Source: an uncultured Clostridia bacterium (GTDB taxonomy: Bacteria; Bacillota; Clostridia; Oscillospirales; Ruminococcaceae). Taken from it: DNA of 64,000 bases. The translations under genes were made by a program, and so were the position numbers. Below are positions 43,230 to 52,227 of this stretch, in pieces; within the stretch, counting starts at the first letter, position 1; each line of letters starts with the position of its first letter. Location of the stretch: positions 31,279-95,278 of the forward strand of contig CANRAO010000004.1 of the NCBI GenBank assembly GCA_947628615.1, in the 5' to 3' direction. The notes beneath the pieces are model-generated. The model was not told the origin of the DNA. It saw only the letters and a list, made by a program, of their open reading frames with translations, and ran no database searches.

Positions 43230-44819
43230 TTATTTTGTCTTTTTCTTAGCAACCTTGCTCCACTTACCGTAATATGTATTGCCGTTTACAGTTTTATATG
43301 CTCTGACCTTTACAAAATACTTTTTCTTAGACTTCAACCTCTTTAATGTTACCTTGTTTTTCTTTACCTTAACTGTTTTCTTGCCCTTTGTGAATTTATT
43401 ATTTTTAGCGTACATAACCTCATACCCTGTTGCTCCACTGACCTTTTTCCACTTTACATTCAGCTTCTTTTTCTTAGCGGTCAACTTAACTGCTTTTACT
43501 TTGGCGGGTTTTGCAACGGACACTTTTGTTGTACTTGGGGTTGTCTTTATGTTATTTATTGAATTGGTGATTGGAGAGGTTGTTGTATTTTGACTGAAAC
43601 TGTTTGGATTATTGGTTGTACTTTGAGATGAATTATTTGAACTATTAGTTGGATTTTGAGAGGGGTTATCACTTGGATTTTGTGAGGGGTTTTCGCTAGG
43701 GTTTGCATCTAAAAGTTCATAGTCAATTTCATTTTCTATTGCATATTTTTCGCCTGCTGTTCCTGCGTAACAATATATTTTAAAGTTATCATCTTTAAGA
43801 AAATCATCCCAAGAATAAGAATAATAGAAGCCAAACGCTTCATAACCTATTTCTGTTACCGTTTTGGGTATTATTATGCTTGTTAAGCTTGTACAATTAT
43901 AAAACGCCATTTCTCCTATGCTTGTCACATTGTCTGGCATTGTTATACTTGTTAAACTTTCACAATCCTCAAACGCACTATCTCCAATGCTTGTTACACT
44001 ATTTGGTATTGTTACATCTCCACTACAAGTTCTACCATCTATCAGTATTCCATTAATAATAACTAAAGGATTTTCTTTTCGTTTGTTTTCTAGCCAAGGC
44101 GTATACGTAAATGCCCCACCTCCAATGCCTGTCACACTATTTGGTATTGTTATGCTTGTTAAACTGGTACACGCCCAAAACGCCCCATCTCCAATACCTT
44201 TTACGCTATCTGGTATTGTTATACTCATTAAACTTTTACAATCATCAAACATGCTATCGCCAATAATTGTTACACCGTTCTCAATTATTACACTTGATAA
44301 ACTTTCACAACCAGCAAATGCACCATAATCAATACTTGTTACGCTGTTCCCTATTGTTACGCTTGTTAAACTGGTACACGCCCAAAACGCCCCATACCCA
44401 ATGCTTGTTACACTATTTGGTATTGTTATACTTATTAAATCAAAACAATGACAAAACGCATTTTGTCCAATGCTCGTTACACCATTTCCTATTGTTATAT
44501 TTGTTAAATCATAACAACTATAAAATGCTTCATCCCCAATACTTGTTACACTATTCGGTATTGATATGCTTGTTAAACTGTCACAAAAATAAAATGCACT
44601 GCTTCCAATACTCGTGACAGCTTTTTCGTCAATTTCACTAGGTATTTCAAGTTCTGTGTCAATGCCTGTATAACCTGTTATCTCAACTGTGCCATCGTCC
44701 AATATTTCATACTCATAACCCTCATAGGTTTCCGCTCCTGCCGTCACCGCAGGCAACACCCCAACCAAACTAATTGCCATTACCAATACTGTCAATAAAT
44801 TTAAAACTTTTTTTGTCAT
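43230..44819 (-). CDS. BspA-like leucine-rich repeat surface protein, paralogue 2
   Basis: 529 residues from the ATG at 44819 (AGGAGGTCAATT upstream). The signal peptide is nearly the same as paralogue 1 (MTKKVLNLLTVLVMAISLVG). About 11 LRR_5 repeats follow, with one insert containing NKRKENPLVIINGILIDGRT, then a Ser/Asn/Gln/Pro linker and the same lysine-rich C-terminal domain. The C-terminal ~90 codons match paralogue 1 almost base for base, while the LRR parts differ in number and order. This suggests duplication with continued sequence exchange. It is the first gene of the pair, and an AT-rich divergent spacer separates it from the small RHH gene. Confidence 0.88.
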   Translation of the reverse strand: MTKKVLNLLTVLVMAISLVGVLPAVTAGAETYEGYEYEILDDGTVEITGYTGIDTELEIPSEIDEKAVTSIGSSAFYFCDSLTSISIPNSVTSIGDEAFYSCYDLTNITIGNGVTSIGQNAFCHCFDLISITIPNSVTSIGYGAFWACTSLTSVTIGNSVTSIDYGAFAGCESLSSVIIENGVTIIGDSMFDDCKSLMSITIPDSVKGIGDGAFWACTSLTSITIPNSVTGIGGGAFTYTPWLENKRKENPLVIINGILIDGRTCSGDVTIPNSVTSIGDSAFEDCESLTSITMPDNVTSIGEMAFYNCTSLTSIIIPKTVTEIGYEAFGFYYSYSWDDFLKDDNFKIYCYAGTAGEKYAIENEIDYELLDANPSENPSQNPSDNPSQNPTNSSNNSSQSTTNNPNSFSQNTTTSPITNSINNIKTTPSTTKVSVAKPAKVKAVKLTAKKKKLNVKWKKVSGATGYEVMYAKNNKFTKGKKTVKVKKNKVTLKRLKSKKKYFVKVRAYKTVNGNTYYGKWSKVAKKKTK

Positions 44820-45040
44820 AATTGACCTCCTTTTAATATTTTCAACATTATACCACACCGCATTTAAAATTGCAAGTAAATATTAAATATTATTTATAAT
44901 ATATTATTGCAATTAAATAAATAATATATTAATAACTTTGAATAAAAGATATAATTATTGTGTAAATTTGAATTGTTAGTGCATTTGAATTTAACACTAT
45001 GAAAAGGAGGATTTGTTCCCCATCGGAGCATAAGATAATT

Positions 45041-45211
45041 ATGTTTGAAATAAGAAAAGTGCAGTCCTATAACAAAACGATAAGGATGCCCGAAGACCTT
45101 ATTGCAAGACTGGAAAATCTCGCAAGCAAAAACGACATCAGTTTTAATCAGCTTGTTGTACAATGCTGCGAGTATGCTTTGGAAAACCTAGGCGATAATA
45201 ATAAAAAATAA
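45041..45211 (+). CDS. Small ribbon-helix-helix (Arc/CopG-like) protein
   Basis: 56 residues from the ATG at 45041. YNKTIRMPEDLIARLENLAS KNDISFNQLVVQCCEYALEN fits an Arc-type fold: a short beta strand (KTIRMP), helix 1 (EDLIARLENLASKN) and helix 2 (SFNQLVVQCCEYAL). Such proteins are dimeric DNA-binding repressors, often antitoxins. No partner toxin gene is adjacent; gap lies 160 bp downstream. The strong AAAGGAGG at 45002 lies 30 nt before this ATG, so translation may begin earlier at a non-ATG codon, or at the ATG at 44999 which precedes it. Confidence 0.7.
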   Translation: MFEIRKVQSYNKTIRMPEDLIARLENLASKNDISFNQLVVQCCEYALENLGDNNKK

Positions 45212-45308
45212 GGAAACAAATAAATATTATCAAACATAACGCAATAAAACTTCAAAAAATGTTCAGGTAAAATTTAATTTAAAACCGAGTAATTTTTTTC
45301 TAAAACCC

Positions 45309-45337
45309 TTGCAATATCAATTATAATGGTGTAAGAT
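45309..45337 (+). promoter_or_regulatory. Promoter of gap
   Basis: TTGCAA (45309-45314), 17 bp, TAAGAT (45332-45337), 35 bp before the gap start. The boxes depart from consensus, but spacing and position fit. Confidence 0.65.
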
Positions 45338-45371
45338 ATATATATGAATTTTTTTAGGAGGTACATTAATT

Positions 45372-46409
45372 ATGGCAGTAAAAGTTGCAATTAATGGTTT
45401 TGGCCGAATAGGCCGTTTGGCATTCAGACAGATGTTTGGTGCAGAAGGATATGAAGTCGTTGCAATCAACGATTTGACAAAACCTTCAATGCTCGCTAAT
45501 TTATTAAAGTATGATACCGCACAGGGCGGATATTGCGGAACAATCGGCGAGGGACTTCACACAGTTGAGGCTGATGATGAGGCAAATACAATTACTGTTG
45601 ACGGTAAAACACTTACAATTTATAAAGAGGCAAACGCTGCTGATCTTCCATGGGGAGAGTTAGGCGTTGACGTTGTTCTTGAGTGTACAGGTTTCTACTG
45701 CTCAAAAGATAAGAGCCAGGCACACCTTGACGCTGGTGCTAAGAAGGTTGTTATTTCTGCTCCCGCAGGAAACGACCTCAAAACAATCGTTTTCTCAGTA
45801 AACGAAGGCACTCTTACTAAGGACGACAAAATTATTTCTGCTGCATCTTGCACAACTAACTGTTTAGCTCCTATGGCTGACACTCTTAACAAGTATGCAG
45901 AGATTCAGAGCGGTATTATGTCAACTATCCACGCTTACACGGGCGACCAGATGATTCTCGACGGTCCACACAGAAAGGGCGATTTGAGAAGAGCAAGAGC
46001 AGGTGCTGCAAACATTGTTCCAAACTCAACAGGTGCTGCAAAGGCTATCGGTCTTGTAATTCCTGAACTAAACGGCAAGCTGATCGGTTCTGCACAGAGA
46101 GTTCCTGTTCCAACAGGTTCAACAACGATCCTTACAGCTGTTGTTAAGGGCGATAACGTTACTAAGGAAGGAATCAACGCTGCTATGAAAGCCGCAGCAA
46201 GCGAGTCATTCGGTTATAACGAAGACCCGATCGTATCTTCAGACGTTATCGGAATGAGATACGGCTCACTCTTTGACGCAACACAGACTATGGTTGCACC
46301 TATCGGCGACGGTCTGTATGAGGTTCAGGTTGTTTCATGGTATGACAATGAGAACTCTTACACAAGTCAGATGGTAAGAACAATCAAGTATTTCGCAGAG
46401 CTTGACTAA
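45372..46409 (+). CDS. gap: Glyceraldehyde-3-phosphate dehydrogenase
   Basis: 345 residues. NAD-binding start [17 protein letters not shown], the active-site Cys in [13 protein letters not shown], the catalytic His region [34 protein letters not shown] stretch, and [15 protein letters not shown] at the C-terminus. It converts glyceraldehyde-3-phosphate to 1,3-bisphosphoglycerate in glycolysis. Codon use looks biased toward high expression, and AGGAGG precedes the ATG. It is monocistronic; the other glycolytic genes usual nearby (pgk, tpiA) are absent. Confidence 0.98.
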   Translation: MAVKVAINGFGRIGRLAFRQMFGAEGYEVVAINDLTKPSMLANLLKYDTAQGGYCGTIGEGLHTVEADDEANTITVDGKTLTIYKEANAADLPWGELGVDVVLECTGFYCSKDKSQAHLDAGAKKVVISAPAGNDLKTIVFSVNEGTLTKDDKIISAASCTTNCLAPMADTLNKYAEIQSGIMSTIHAYTGDQMILDGPHRKGDLRRARAGAANIVPNSTGAAKAIGLVIPELNGKLIGSAQRVPVPTGSTTILTAVVKGDNVTKEGINAAMKAAASESFGYNEDPIVSSDVIGMRYGSLFDATQTMVAPIGDGLYEVQVVSWYDNENSYTSQMVRTIKYFAELD

Positions 46410-46434
46410 AATTTGATTTATGTAATAATAAAAA

Positions 46435-46467
46435 GGAGCTTACTCGTAAAGAGTAGGCTCTTTTTTT
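46435..46467 (+). terminator. Terminator of gap
   Basis: GGAGCTTACTC-GTAAA-GAGTAGGCTC forms a stem with one mismatch, followed by seven Ts. Confidence 0.9.
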
Positions 46468-46501
46468 ATAGAGGCAAGAAACCAGAGGCAAGAAGCAAGA
46501 G

Positions 46502-46529
46502 AAAAGCGTTCAGTGTCCTGAACGCTTTT
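46502..46529 (-). terminator. Terminator of the convergent secreted-protein genes
   Basis: AAAAGCGTTCAG and CTGAACGCTTTT form a perfect 12-bp stem with a TGTC loop. On the minus strand the T-run belongs to the stem end. Confidence 0.82.
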
Positions 46530-46577
46530 GCTGTCTATTATCTTAATATATTCACATTTCTGTGCCAATCATAAAAA

Positions 46578-47561
46578 CTACCCATTAATATTTTGATATA
46601 CAACCTTTTTACCAATCAAGATTTTTGCCTTTTTGATTCCACTGCCTTTTAACTTTTTCTTTAAATCTTTTGCTACTTTTTTATTTTGTACATAAAACTG
46701 TATATTATTTGCATAATCAAAAGCATTGTCATGAATTTTGGGCGCTTTCTTTTTATTTTTTAATATTATTTTAAGGTTTTTGTATGAACTGAAAGAAAGT
46801 CTTTTTAACTTTGTTACATTTTTACCCAAGGTTAGCTTTTTTATATATTTATTAAAAGAATCAGAAACTACTTTTACAGTTTTATAAACGGTAACCTTAC
46901 TTTTATTACCCACTAAATCAATTAAATTTTTTCCGTCCTTTGAAAGTATTTGGTTACCTTTTACCTTTAGATATTTATTATCTTTTGCTATTTTTACTTT
47001 CAGATTTGGCGTATCACTTCCTATTTTACAATATTTAAGCGTTTTAGGCAATGTTAATTTTTTCAATTTTGGACAGGACCAAATATATATTCTTTTTAAT
47101 ACGGAATCAGAAGCAAAATTTATACTTTCTAAATTGGGACAATAGTTATTTAAGTCGATCCATTTAAGCTTTGATCCAGTTGGAACGTTTATGATTTTTA
47201 AAGCAAAACTGTATTGTAAATCAAGGTTAAACCATATTTTTTCAGTGTTTTTCCCTGCATTTAATATCTCTATATCTTTAGCGTAACCGCTAGAACCCAT
47301 TCCTTCGTAATCATCTAAAAAGTCTACACCAGCAACAGGATATGTTACATCATTATGTGTAACTGTATCAGGAATGTTTAAAACTTTACTTTTTGAAACC
47401 ATATAACTAATAAATGCTTTTCCATTAGATACATAGTAAGAGAAATCACCCTCTTCAAACCACCAAATATCAGCCGCAAATGTGCAGATATTTGACGTGC
47501 AAAATACAGTTAATATTATCAGCACCATTAATAGGCTAAATAATCTTTTTAGGTTTTTCAT
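46578..47561 (-). CDS. Secreted protein with degenerate BspA-like leucine-rich repeats
   Basis: 327 residues. Signal peptide about 1-29 (LFSLLMVLIILTVFCTSNIC). The body has weak repeats of LRR_5 style, such as LKRIYIWSCPKLKKLTLPKT, LNIPDTVTHNDVTYPVAGV and YIKKLTLGKNVTKLKRLSF. A lysine-rich C-terminus follows (ILKNKKKAPKIHDNAFDYAN). Such proteins are usually exported. It lies 18 bp after the gene at 47580 and shares its direction, so both form an operon. A GGAG site precedes the ATG. Function is unknown beyond likely surface or secreted placement. Confidence 0.75.
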   Translation of the reverse strand: MKNLKRLFSLLMVLIILTVFCTSNICTFAADIWWFEEGDFSYYVSNGKAFISYMVSKSKVLNIPDTVTHNDVTYPVAGVDFLDDYEGMGSSGYAKDIEILNAGKNTEKIWFNLDLQYSFALKIINVPTGSKLKWIDLNNYCPNLESINFASDSVLKRIYIWSCPKLKKLTLPKTLKYCKIGSDTPNLKVKIAKDNKYLKVKGNQILSKDGKNLIDLVGNKSKVTVYKTVKVVSDSFNKYIKKLTLGKNVTKLKRLSFSSYKNLKIILKNKKKAPKIHDNAFDYANNIQFYVQNKKVAKDLKKKLKGSGIKKAKILIGKKVVYQNING

Positions 47562-47579
47562 AATGTTTTCTCCTTAATA

Positions 47580-48656
47580 CTATCCTTCATTGCGATAATT
47601 ACGATAATTAATTAACGTAACATTTGCATATGGTATATTATCTAAGATAGCAATATTAAACCCTTTACTGAACGTACGCATAAAATATTCTGCCATAGTT
47701 TCAGCGGATAATAATCTGTTGGGCACTACCTTTGGGTTATCTTCATATCTTCTTCTTATTTGGTGATAAATAGAATTCTTATCTTTCTGTGCTGCATCAG
47801 ATTGTCTATCTGGTCTTAGTTTCCGTTTTATTGCAGAAAAACATAATGTACCATTGTTAACTCCATCCACTATCTTTTGCCATTCATCATAATGAAATTT
47901 AGTCATATCAAATCTATTTTCACTACTTGCATATTTGGGGTCAGTTGCTCTGGCAACCAAAAATTTTGGTACAACCGTTCTATGAGCATTTATATCACCA
48001 ATAAGGTGTAAAATCATGCCCCAAATTAAATATTTTCTCTCTTTTGGTGTTTTAGTCTTTCCATAACAGTTTATTACTGCTTCTGCCCTGACAGCTAAAT
48101 TAACCAGCTCATTATAATCTGTTTTGTCTGACTTCCTCTTAATAACTTTACTATCAAATAACGCAAGTGATACCTTTCTAGCATTTGCACTTAATTGACT
48201 ATATGTACCGCTTATATTTTTATTACCAATAACCTGAGCATATTTCCATAAAAGTTTTAATGATGCAGCATAATTGTTACTTCCGTGCAAACATCTTGTT
48301 TTAGATATTTTACTTGGATCATCGCACCATTTGCATATTTTTACAACTAAATCTACATATTTTTTAGGTATATAACCAAAATTGTTATTAGTAATAATTT
48401 CTTCGTGTGTTCCCAAATTCCACATAGGTGTTATTTCAGAACTATCATTATTTTGATTAATAGGAGATGCTATAAAATCATCATTATTTATATCTTCGGA
48501 TTCACATGTCATTTTTTCTAAAATAAAACTTCCAAAGCTCTGACTTTCCTCAGTCTCCTGAATGTCCTCTGCAAAAATTGAAACTGATGAACTTAATGTT
48601 GCAGTAAATGCAATGGTTGTTGCGAGTGTTAAACATAAAAATTTTTTAAATTTCAT
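47580..48656 (-). CDS. Secreted protein with H-x3-D-x3-H motif, possibly zinc phospholipase C-like
   Basis: 358 residues: signal peptide (about 1-30), a polar Asn/Asp/Glu-rich segment (about 31-85), then a helical domain. Visible motif: WGMILHLIGDINAHRTVVP near residue 220, with His, Asp and His spaced as in helical zinc enzymes of the phospholipase C/S1-P1 fold (HxxGDxxAH). Other histidines (HGSNNYAASLKLLWKYAQ; MTKFHYDEWQ; IYHQI) could complete a metal site. I infer a secreted metal-dependent lipase or related protein, with low certainty. It is first of a two-gene operon with the LRR-like protein downstream. Confidence 0.6.
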   Translation of the reverse strand: MKFKKFLCLTLATTIAFTATLSSSVSIFAEDIQETEESQSFGSFILEKMTCESEDINNDDFIASPINQNNDSSEITPMWNLGTHEEIITNNNFGYIPKKYVDLVVKICKWCDDPSKISKTRCLHGSNNYAASLKLLWKYAQVIGNKNISGTYSQLSANARKVSLALFDSKVIKRKSDKTDYNELVNLAVRAEAVINCYGKTKTPKERKYLIWGMILHLIGDINAHRTVVPKFLVARATDPKYASSENRFDMTKFHYDEWQKIVDGVNNGTLCFSAIKRKLRPDRQSDAAQKDKNSIYHQIRRRYEDNPKVVPNRLLSAETMAEYFMRTFSKGFNIAILDNIPYANVTLINYRNYRNEG

Positions 48657-49044
48657 AATGTCACATCCTTGTTGTTAAATTTATTAAGTTTTATAGAATT
48701 CTATATTTATATTATATTATGTAAGTTATAGAAAGTAAAGTAAAATTTATGTAAAATTATTAATTCTGTAGATTTATACAAAAACGGTAGCCTTTCTTTG
48801 TACACTATAACATAAGTTCATCAAAAGATATTTATTAATTGCAAGAAGCTTTATATTAAACAACTTTCCAAAGACAGCAGAGCAATCAACGTCACGCTGG
48901 TGCATTGGTATCTTATCTCTAAGTACTAGTCCGCCTTATAGCAAACTATAACTTTTATCAACTAAACTATAGGCGGCAATGCGTGCAGGGGTTATCCACT
49001 GCCGAAAGGGTAGAACAAAAATTATGTAACTACTAATGCGAGTT
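48657..49044. other. Spacer without a gene, with a GC-richer repeat-like block
   Basis: 48657-48850 is AT-rich and unremarkable. 48860-49020 is GC-richer: CAAAGACAGCAGAGC (similar to CAAAGGCAGCAGAGC at 60124) and an inverted repeat CCGCCTTATAG/CTATAGGCGG (48930-48976). No ORF is credible. It may be part of the dispersed repeat family or an unassigned RNA. Confidence 0.45.
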
Positions 49045-49080
49045 TAAAAAAATCCACGTACTATTTCAGTACGCGGACTT
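49045..49080 (-). terminator. Terminator of the PAP2-M15 gene
   Basis: On the minus strand TCCGCGTACT-GAAAT-AGTACGTGGA is followed by TTTTTTTAAA, 10 bp after the stop. One mismatch in the stem. Confidence 0.88.
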
Positions 49081-49089
49081 GATGCAATA

Positions 49090-50250
49090 TCATTTTTGCC
49101 GTTGGAAATGCTGATAATCCTTTTCTTTTTCCCAATCTCCACCCCATTCAAAGCCAAAGCTCCTGAATAACTTATAGCAGTAGTCCTTCTTGTCAATCTT
49201 ATGACTAAAACTGCGGCTTCTATCAGCATACGGTTCTCCTGCGGCAGGCATAATTCTGCCGTTCGCAATGTACGGATTATATAAAGGATTTATGTCAATT
49301 GCCAATCCGTATGAGTGATTTGACATAATATCAGTATGCGCAATATTTCTATAGCAAAAGCAAGAAGAATTATTGTCAGTCATTGATTTTTCATCGTCAG
49401 CACCGTAGTTGTCAATAAGTCTTATCTTTTCAATCATATATCTGCGGTCATAAAGTCTCTTGAATATTCTGCAAAGGTCTTTTGCAATTTTCCTGCTGCA
49501 AACTATCTCCCCTACTTTAGTTTCGTTATCAAAGCCGAAATACAATACATTAAGGTAGAAAAGTTCATCTCTCGAAATTTTACAGCCCTTGCTCTTAACA
49601 GTCTCACTGTCAGGATAAGACTTGCCCTGCATATTATTCCATATCTTATCAGGTATAGGCTCATAGGTGAATCCGTGCGAAACGGTAATCTTTTCGTTTA
49701 TTCTTTGAAGTCTTGTATTGCGGATTTTATTGTAAATTCTCTCAAAAGCAAATGAAATAATCAGTGCAAGCAAAATCCCCTCGACTGCTCCTGCAATTAC
49801 ATCGCTGGGGTAGTGTACGCAAAAATAAATTCTTGAAAAGGCTATAAGTATTGCCGCCGCTAAACCATACAAACCGTTTTTTCTAAAATATTTAAGCAAT
49901 ACCACTGCCGCCGCAAATGATGAAGATGCGTGTCCAGACGGGAATGAGGTTCCCGAAGGCTTTGATATAATAGTTTTGATAGCTTCGTTTGAAATAAATG
50001 GTCTTGCTCTGTCAACAATTGTTTTTATTACAAAATTGTTTATCAGTGCAGTTATTCCAATCGTTATCAAAAGAATAACTCCTGCCTTTCTTGTTCTCCT
50101 GAAAAACAATAGTATAAGTGCTGTAACAATCCAAATGAGCCCTCCGCTGCCTATATGACTGAAAAAAGCAAAGAAATCGTTTAAAAATTCTGTTCTGACA
50201 GAAATCATAAAGTCTAACACACTTCTGTCAATGTTAAGTATCGCTTCCAT
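49090..50250 (-). CDS. Fusion of PAP2-family lipid phosphatase and M15 (VanY-like) D,D-carboxypeptidase
   Basis: 386 residues. The N-terminal membrane half (about 1-175, five or six helices) has the three PAP2 motifs: KTIVDRARP (76-84), PSGH (104-107) and SRIYFCVHYPSD (139-150), as in undecaprenyl-diphosphate phosphatases. The C-terminal half (about 190-386) is an M15-type peptidase with SNHSYGLAIDI (His312, Asp319) and DYQHFQ (His381) as zinc ligands, resembling VanY. Frame and codon use run through without a break. It may recycle the lipid carrier and trim wall peptides from one polypeptide. Monocistronic, with terminator. Confidence 0.88.
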   Translation of the reverse strand: MEAILNIDRSVLDFMISVRTEFLNDFFAFFSHIGSGGLIWIVTALILLFFRRTRKAGVILLITIGITALINNFVIKTIVDRARPFISNEAIKTIISKPSGTSFPSGHASSSFAAAVVLLKYFRKNGLYGLAAAILIAFSRIYFCVHYPSDVIAGAVEGILLALIISFAFERIYNKIRNTRLQRINEKITVSHGFTYEPIPDKIWNNMQGKSYPDSETVKSKGCKISRDELFYLNVLYFGFDNETKVGEIVCSRKIAKDLCRIFKRLYDRRYMIEKIRLIDNYGADDEKSMTDNNSSCFCYRNIAHTDIMSNHSYGLAIDINPLYNPYIANGRIMPAAGEPYADRSRSFSHKIDKKDYCYKLFRSFGFEWGGDWEKEKDYQHFQRQK

Positions 50251-50460
50251 ACTGCATTCTCCATTTACATTTATATGTTTTAGTATATTATCAAAGTTAC
50301 AATAAATAAAACTATACTGATAATCAGTATATCATATAATGGCTGTTTTCTCAAGTATTGATTGAAATGAGAAATAGTGGTATAATAATTTTATAAGGCT
50401 TTTAAAAAAGCATTGAATGTATATTTACTGCGAAAGCAATACAAAATCACGGAGAATTTT

Positions 50461-52203
50461 ATGTTCAGATTAGCGAGATTTTTAAAAAATTATAAAATTC
50501 AAAGCATTCTCGGACCTATTTTCAAAATGACTGAAGCCTCCTTTGAACTGCTTGTTCCAATAGTTATGGCAAAAATAATCGACGTTGGAATATACAATTT
50601 AGACAAGGCTTATATTTTCAAAATGGGCGCTGTTTTGATTCTGCTTGGAGTTCTTGGGCTTGTAAGCTCTCTCACTGCACAGTATTTTGCCGCAAGAGCG
50701 TCAATGGGCTTCGGCACTGCACTTAGAACAAGTCTTTTTTCTCATGTAAACGCATTTTCACACAAAGAACTGGACGAGGTCGGAATTGGGGCTTTAATTA
50801 CAAGACTTACCTCTGATATAAACCAAGTGCAGACAGGAGTCAATATGATTCTCAGGTTGTTTCTGCGTTCACCGTTTATAGTTTTGGGAGCAATTGTTAT
50901 GGCTTTTACTATAAATGTAAAGCTGACTTTGATTTTTTTGCTGTTCACGCCTATCATTTCTTTAGTAATATACATTATTATGTCAAAGACCATACCTATA
51001 TACAAAACTGTTCAGAAAAATCAGGATGAAATTTCAACAATAACCCGTGAAAATCTGTCGGGCATTAGGGTTATAAGAGCATTCTCAAAAGAAAAGCATG
51101 AGCAAAAACGCTTTGCCGAAACAAGCGAAAGCCTTTTAAAAGAACAGCTTTTAGCAGGTCGGATCTCTGCGCTTTTAAATCCTGCCACATATGTTTTAGT
51201 CAATATTGCAACTATTCTTATTATATGGTTCGGCGGAGTTTTCACCTTTAAAGGAGCGATAACTCAAGGCGAAGTGATAGCATTGGTTAGTTATATGTCG
51301 CAGATACTTCTAGCTTTGGTAGCGCTTGCAAATCTCATTGTAATCATCACTAAGGCACAGGCGTCAGCTGTTAGAATAAACGATATTTTTGAAATCCAGC
51401 CGAGTATTACAGATGATGGCGCATCAATTGATAATATAACTGACTTTGATAACAGTATACCTGTAATTGAATACAAAAATGTCAGCTATTCGTACTATGA
51501 GACCGCTGAGAAATGTGCCTTAAAAAATATAAGCTTTAAGGTGTCTAGCGGTGAAACAGTGGGCATTATTGGCGGTACGGGAGCAGGAAAATCAACGCTT
51601 ATCAACCTTATGCCCAGATTTTTTGACGTGACAGAAGGTGAAATACTCCTCTATGGAAATAATATAAAGAAATATACATTTGAGGCTTTGAGAAAAAACA
51701 TCAGTATAGTCGCACAAAAATCAATTCTTTTTAAAGGTACTATCCGCGATAATATAAAATGGGGTAAAAAAGATGCGTCAGATGATGAAATAAAAAAAGC
51801 TCTTGAAGACGCACAAGCCCTTGAATTTGTTAATGAAAAGGGACTTGACTTTGAGATTTCACAAGACGGCAAAAACCTTTCAGGCGGGCAAAAGCAGAGA
51901 CTTTCTATTGCTCGAGCGTTAATTGCACAGCCAAAGATATTAATACTTGACGACAGTTCCAGTGCCCTGGATTTTGCTACTGATGCAAAACTGAGAAAGG
52001 CATTAAAGAAAAATAATAACGAACGAACTACTTTTATTGTATCGCAAAGAGCGGCGGCAATTAAGGATACAGATTTTATAATTGTTCTTGACAACGGAGA
52101 AATCGCAGGTATAGGCAAGCACAAGGAGCTTTTAAAATCCTGTGAAGCATACAAAGAAATATGCCATTCTCAACTGTCGGAAGAAGAGATTGGTGAAGTT
52201 TAA
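50461..52203 (+). CDS. ABC exporter half-transporter 1 (permease-ATPase)
   Basis: 580 residues from the ATG at 50461 (CGGAG upstream); an earlier ATG at 50413 lacks a site. Six membrane helices (about 1-310), then an ATPase domain with Walker A GGTGAGKST, signature LSGGQKQRLSIARAL, and Walker B ILILDDSSSALD, where the catalytic Glu is replaced by Asp. That asymmetry is typical of the degenerate-site subunit of heterodimeric exporters such as BmrC or TM287. The partner gene follows by 12-24 bp. Substrate is unknown, perhaps drugs or lipids. Confidence 0.93.
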   Translation: MFRLARFLKNYKIQSILGPIFKMTEASFELLVPIVMAKIIDVGIYNLDKAYIFKMGAVLILLGVLGLVSSLTAQYFAARASMGFGTALRTSLFSHVNAFSHKELDEVGIGALITRLTSDINQVQTGVNMILRLFLRSPFIVLGAIVMAFTINVKLTLIFLLFTPIISLVIYIIMSKTIPIYKTVQKNQDEISTITRENLSGIRVIRAFSKEKHEQKRFAETSESLLKEQLLAGRISALLNPATYVLVNIATILIIWFGGVFTFKGAITQGEVIALVSYMSQILLALVALANLIVIITKAQASAVRINDIFEIQPSITDDGASIDNITDFDNSIPVIEYKNVSYSYYETAEKCALKNISFKVSSGETVGIIGGTGAGKSTLINLMPRFFDVTEGEILLYGNNIKKYTFEALRKNISIVAQKSILFKGTIRDNIKWGKKDASDDEIKKALEDAQALEFVNEKGLDFEISQDGKNLSGGQKQRLSIARALIAQPKILILDDSSSALDFATDAKLRKALKKNNNERTTFIVSQRAAAIKDTDFIIVLDNGEIAGIGKHKELLKSCEAYKEICHSQLSEEEIGEV

Positions 52204-52227
52204 TTTTCATAATAAATGGTGAAAAAT

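Noticed and set aside
44267..44617. 116-codon plus-strand frame rich in His/Leu
   Set aside because: Antisense shadow of BspA-like leucine-rich repeats.
48990..49005. TTATCCACT resembling a DnaA box
   Set aside because: A single match without a cluster, dnaA/dnaN genes or AT-rich unwinding region does not make an origin.
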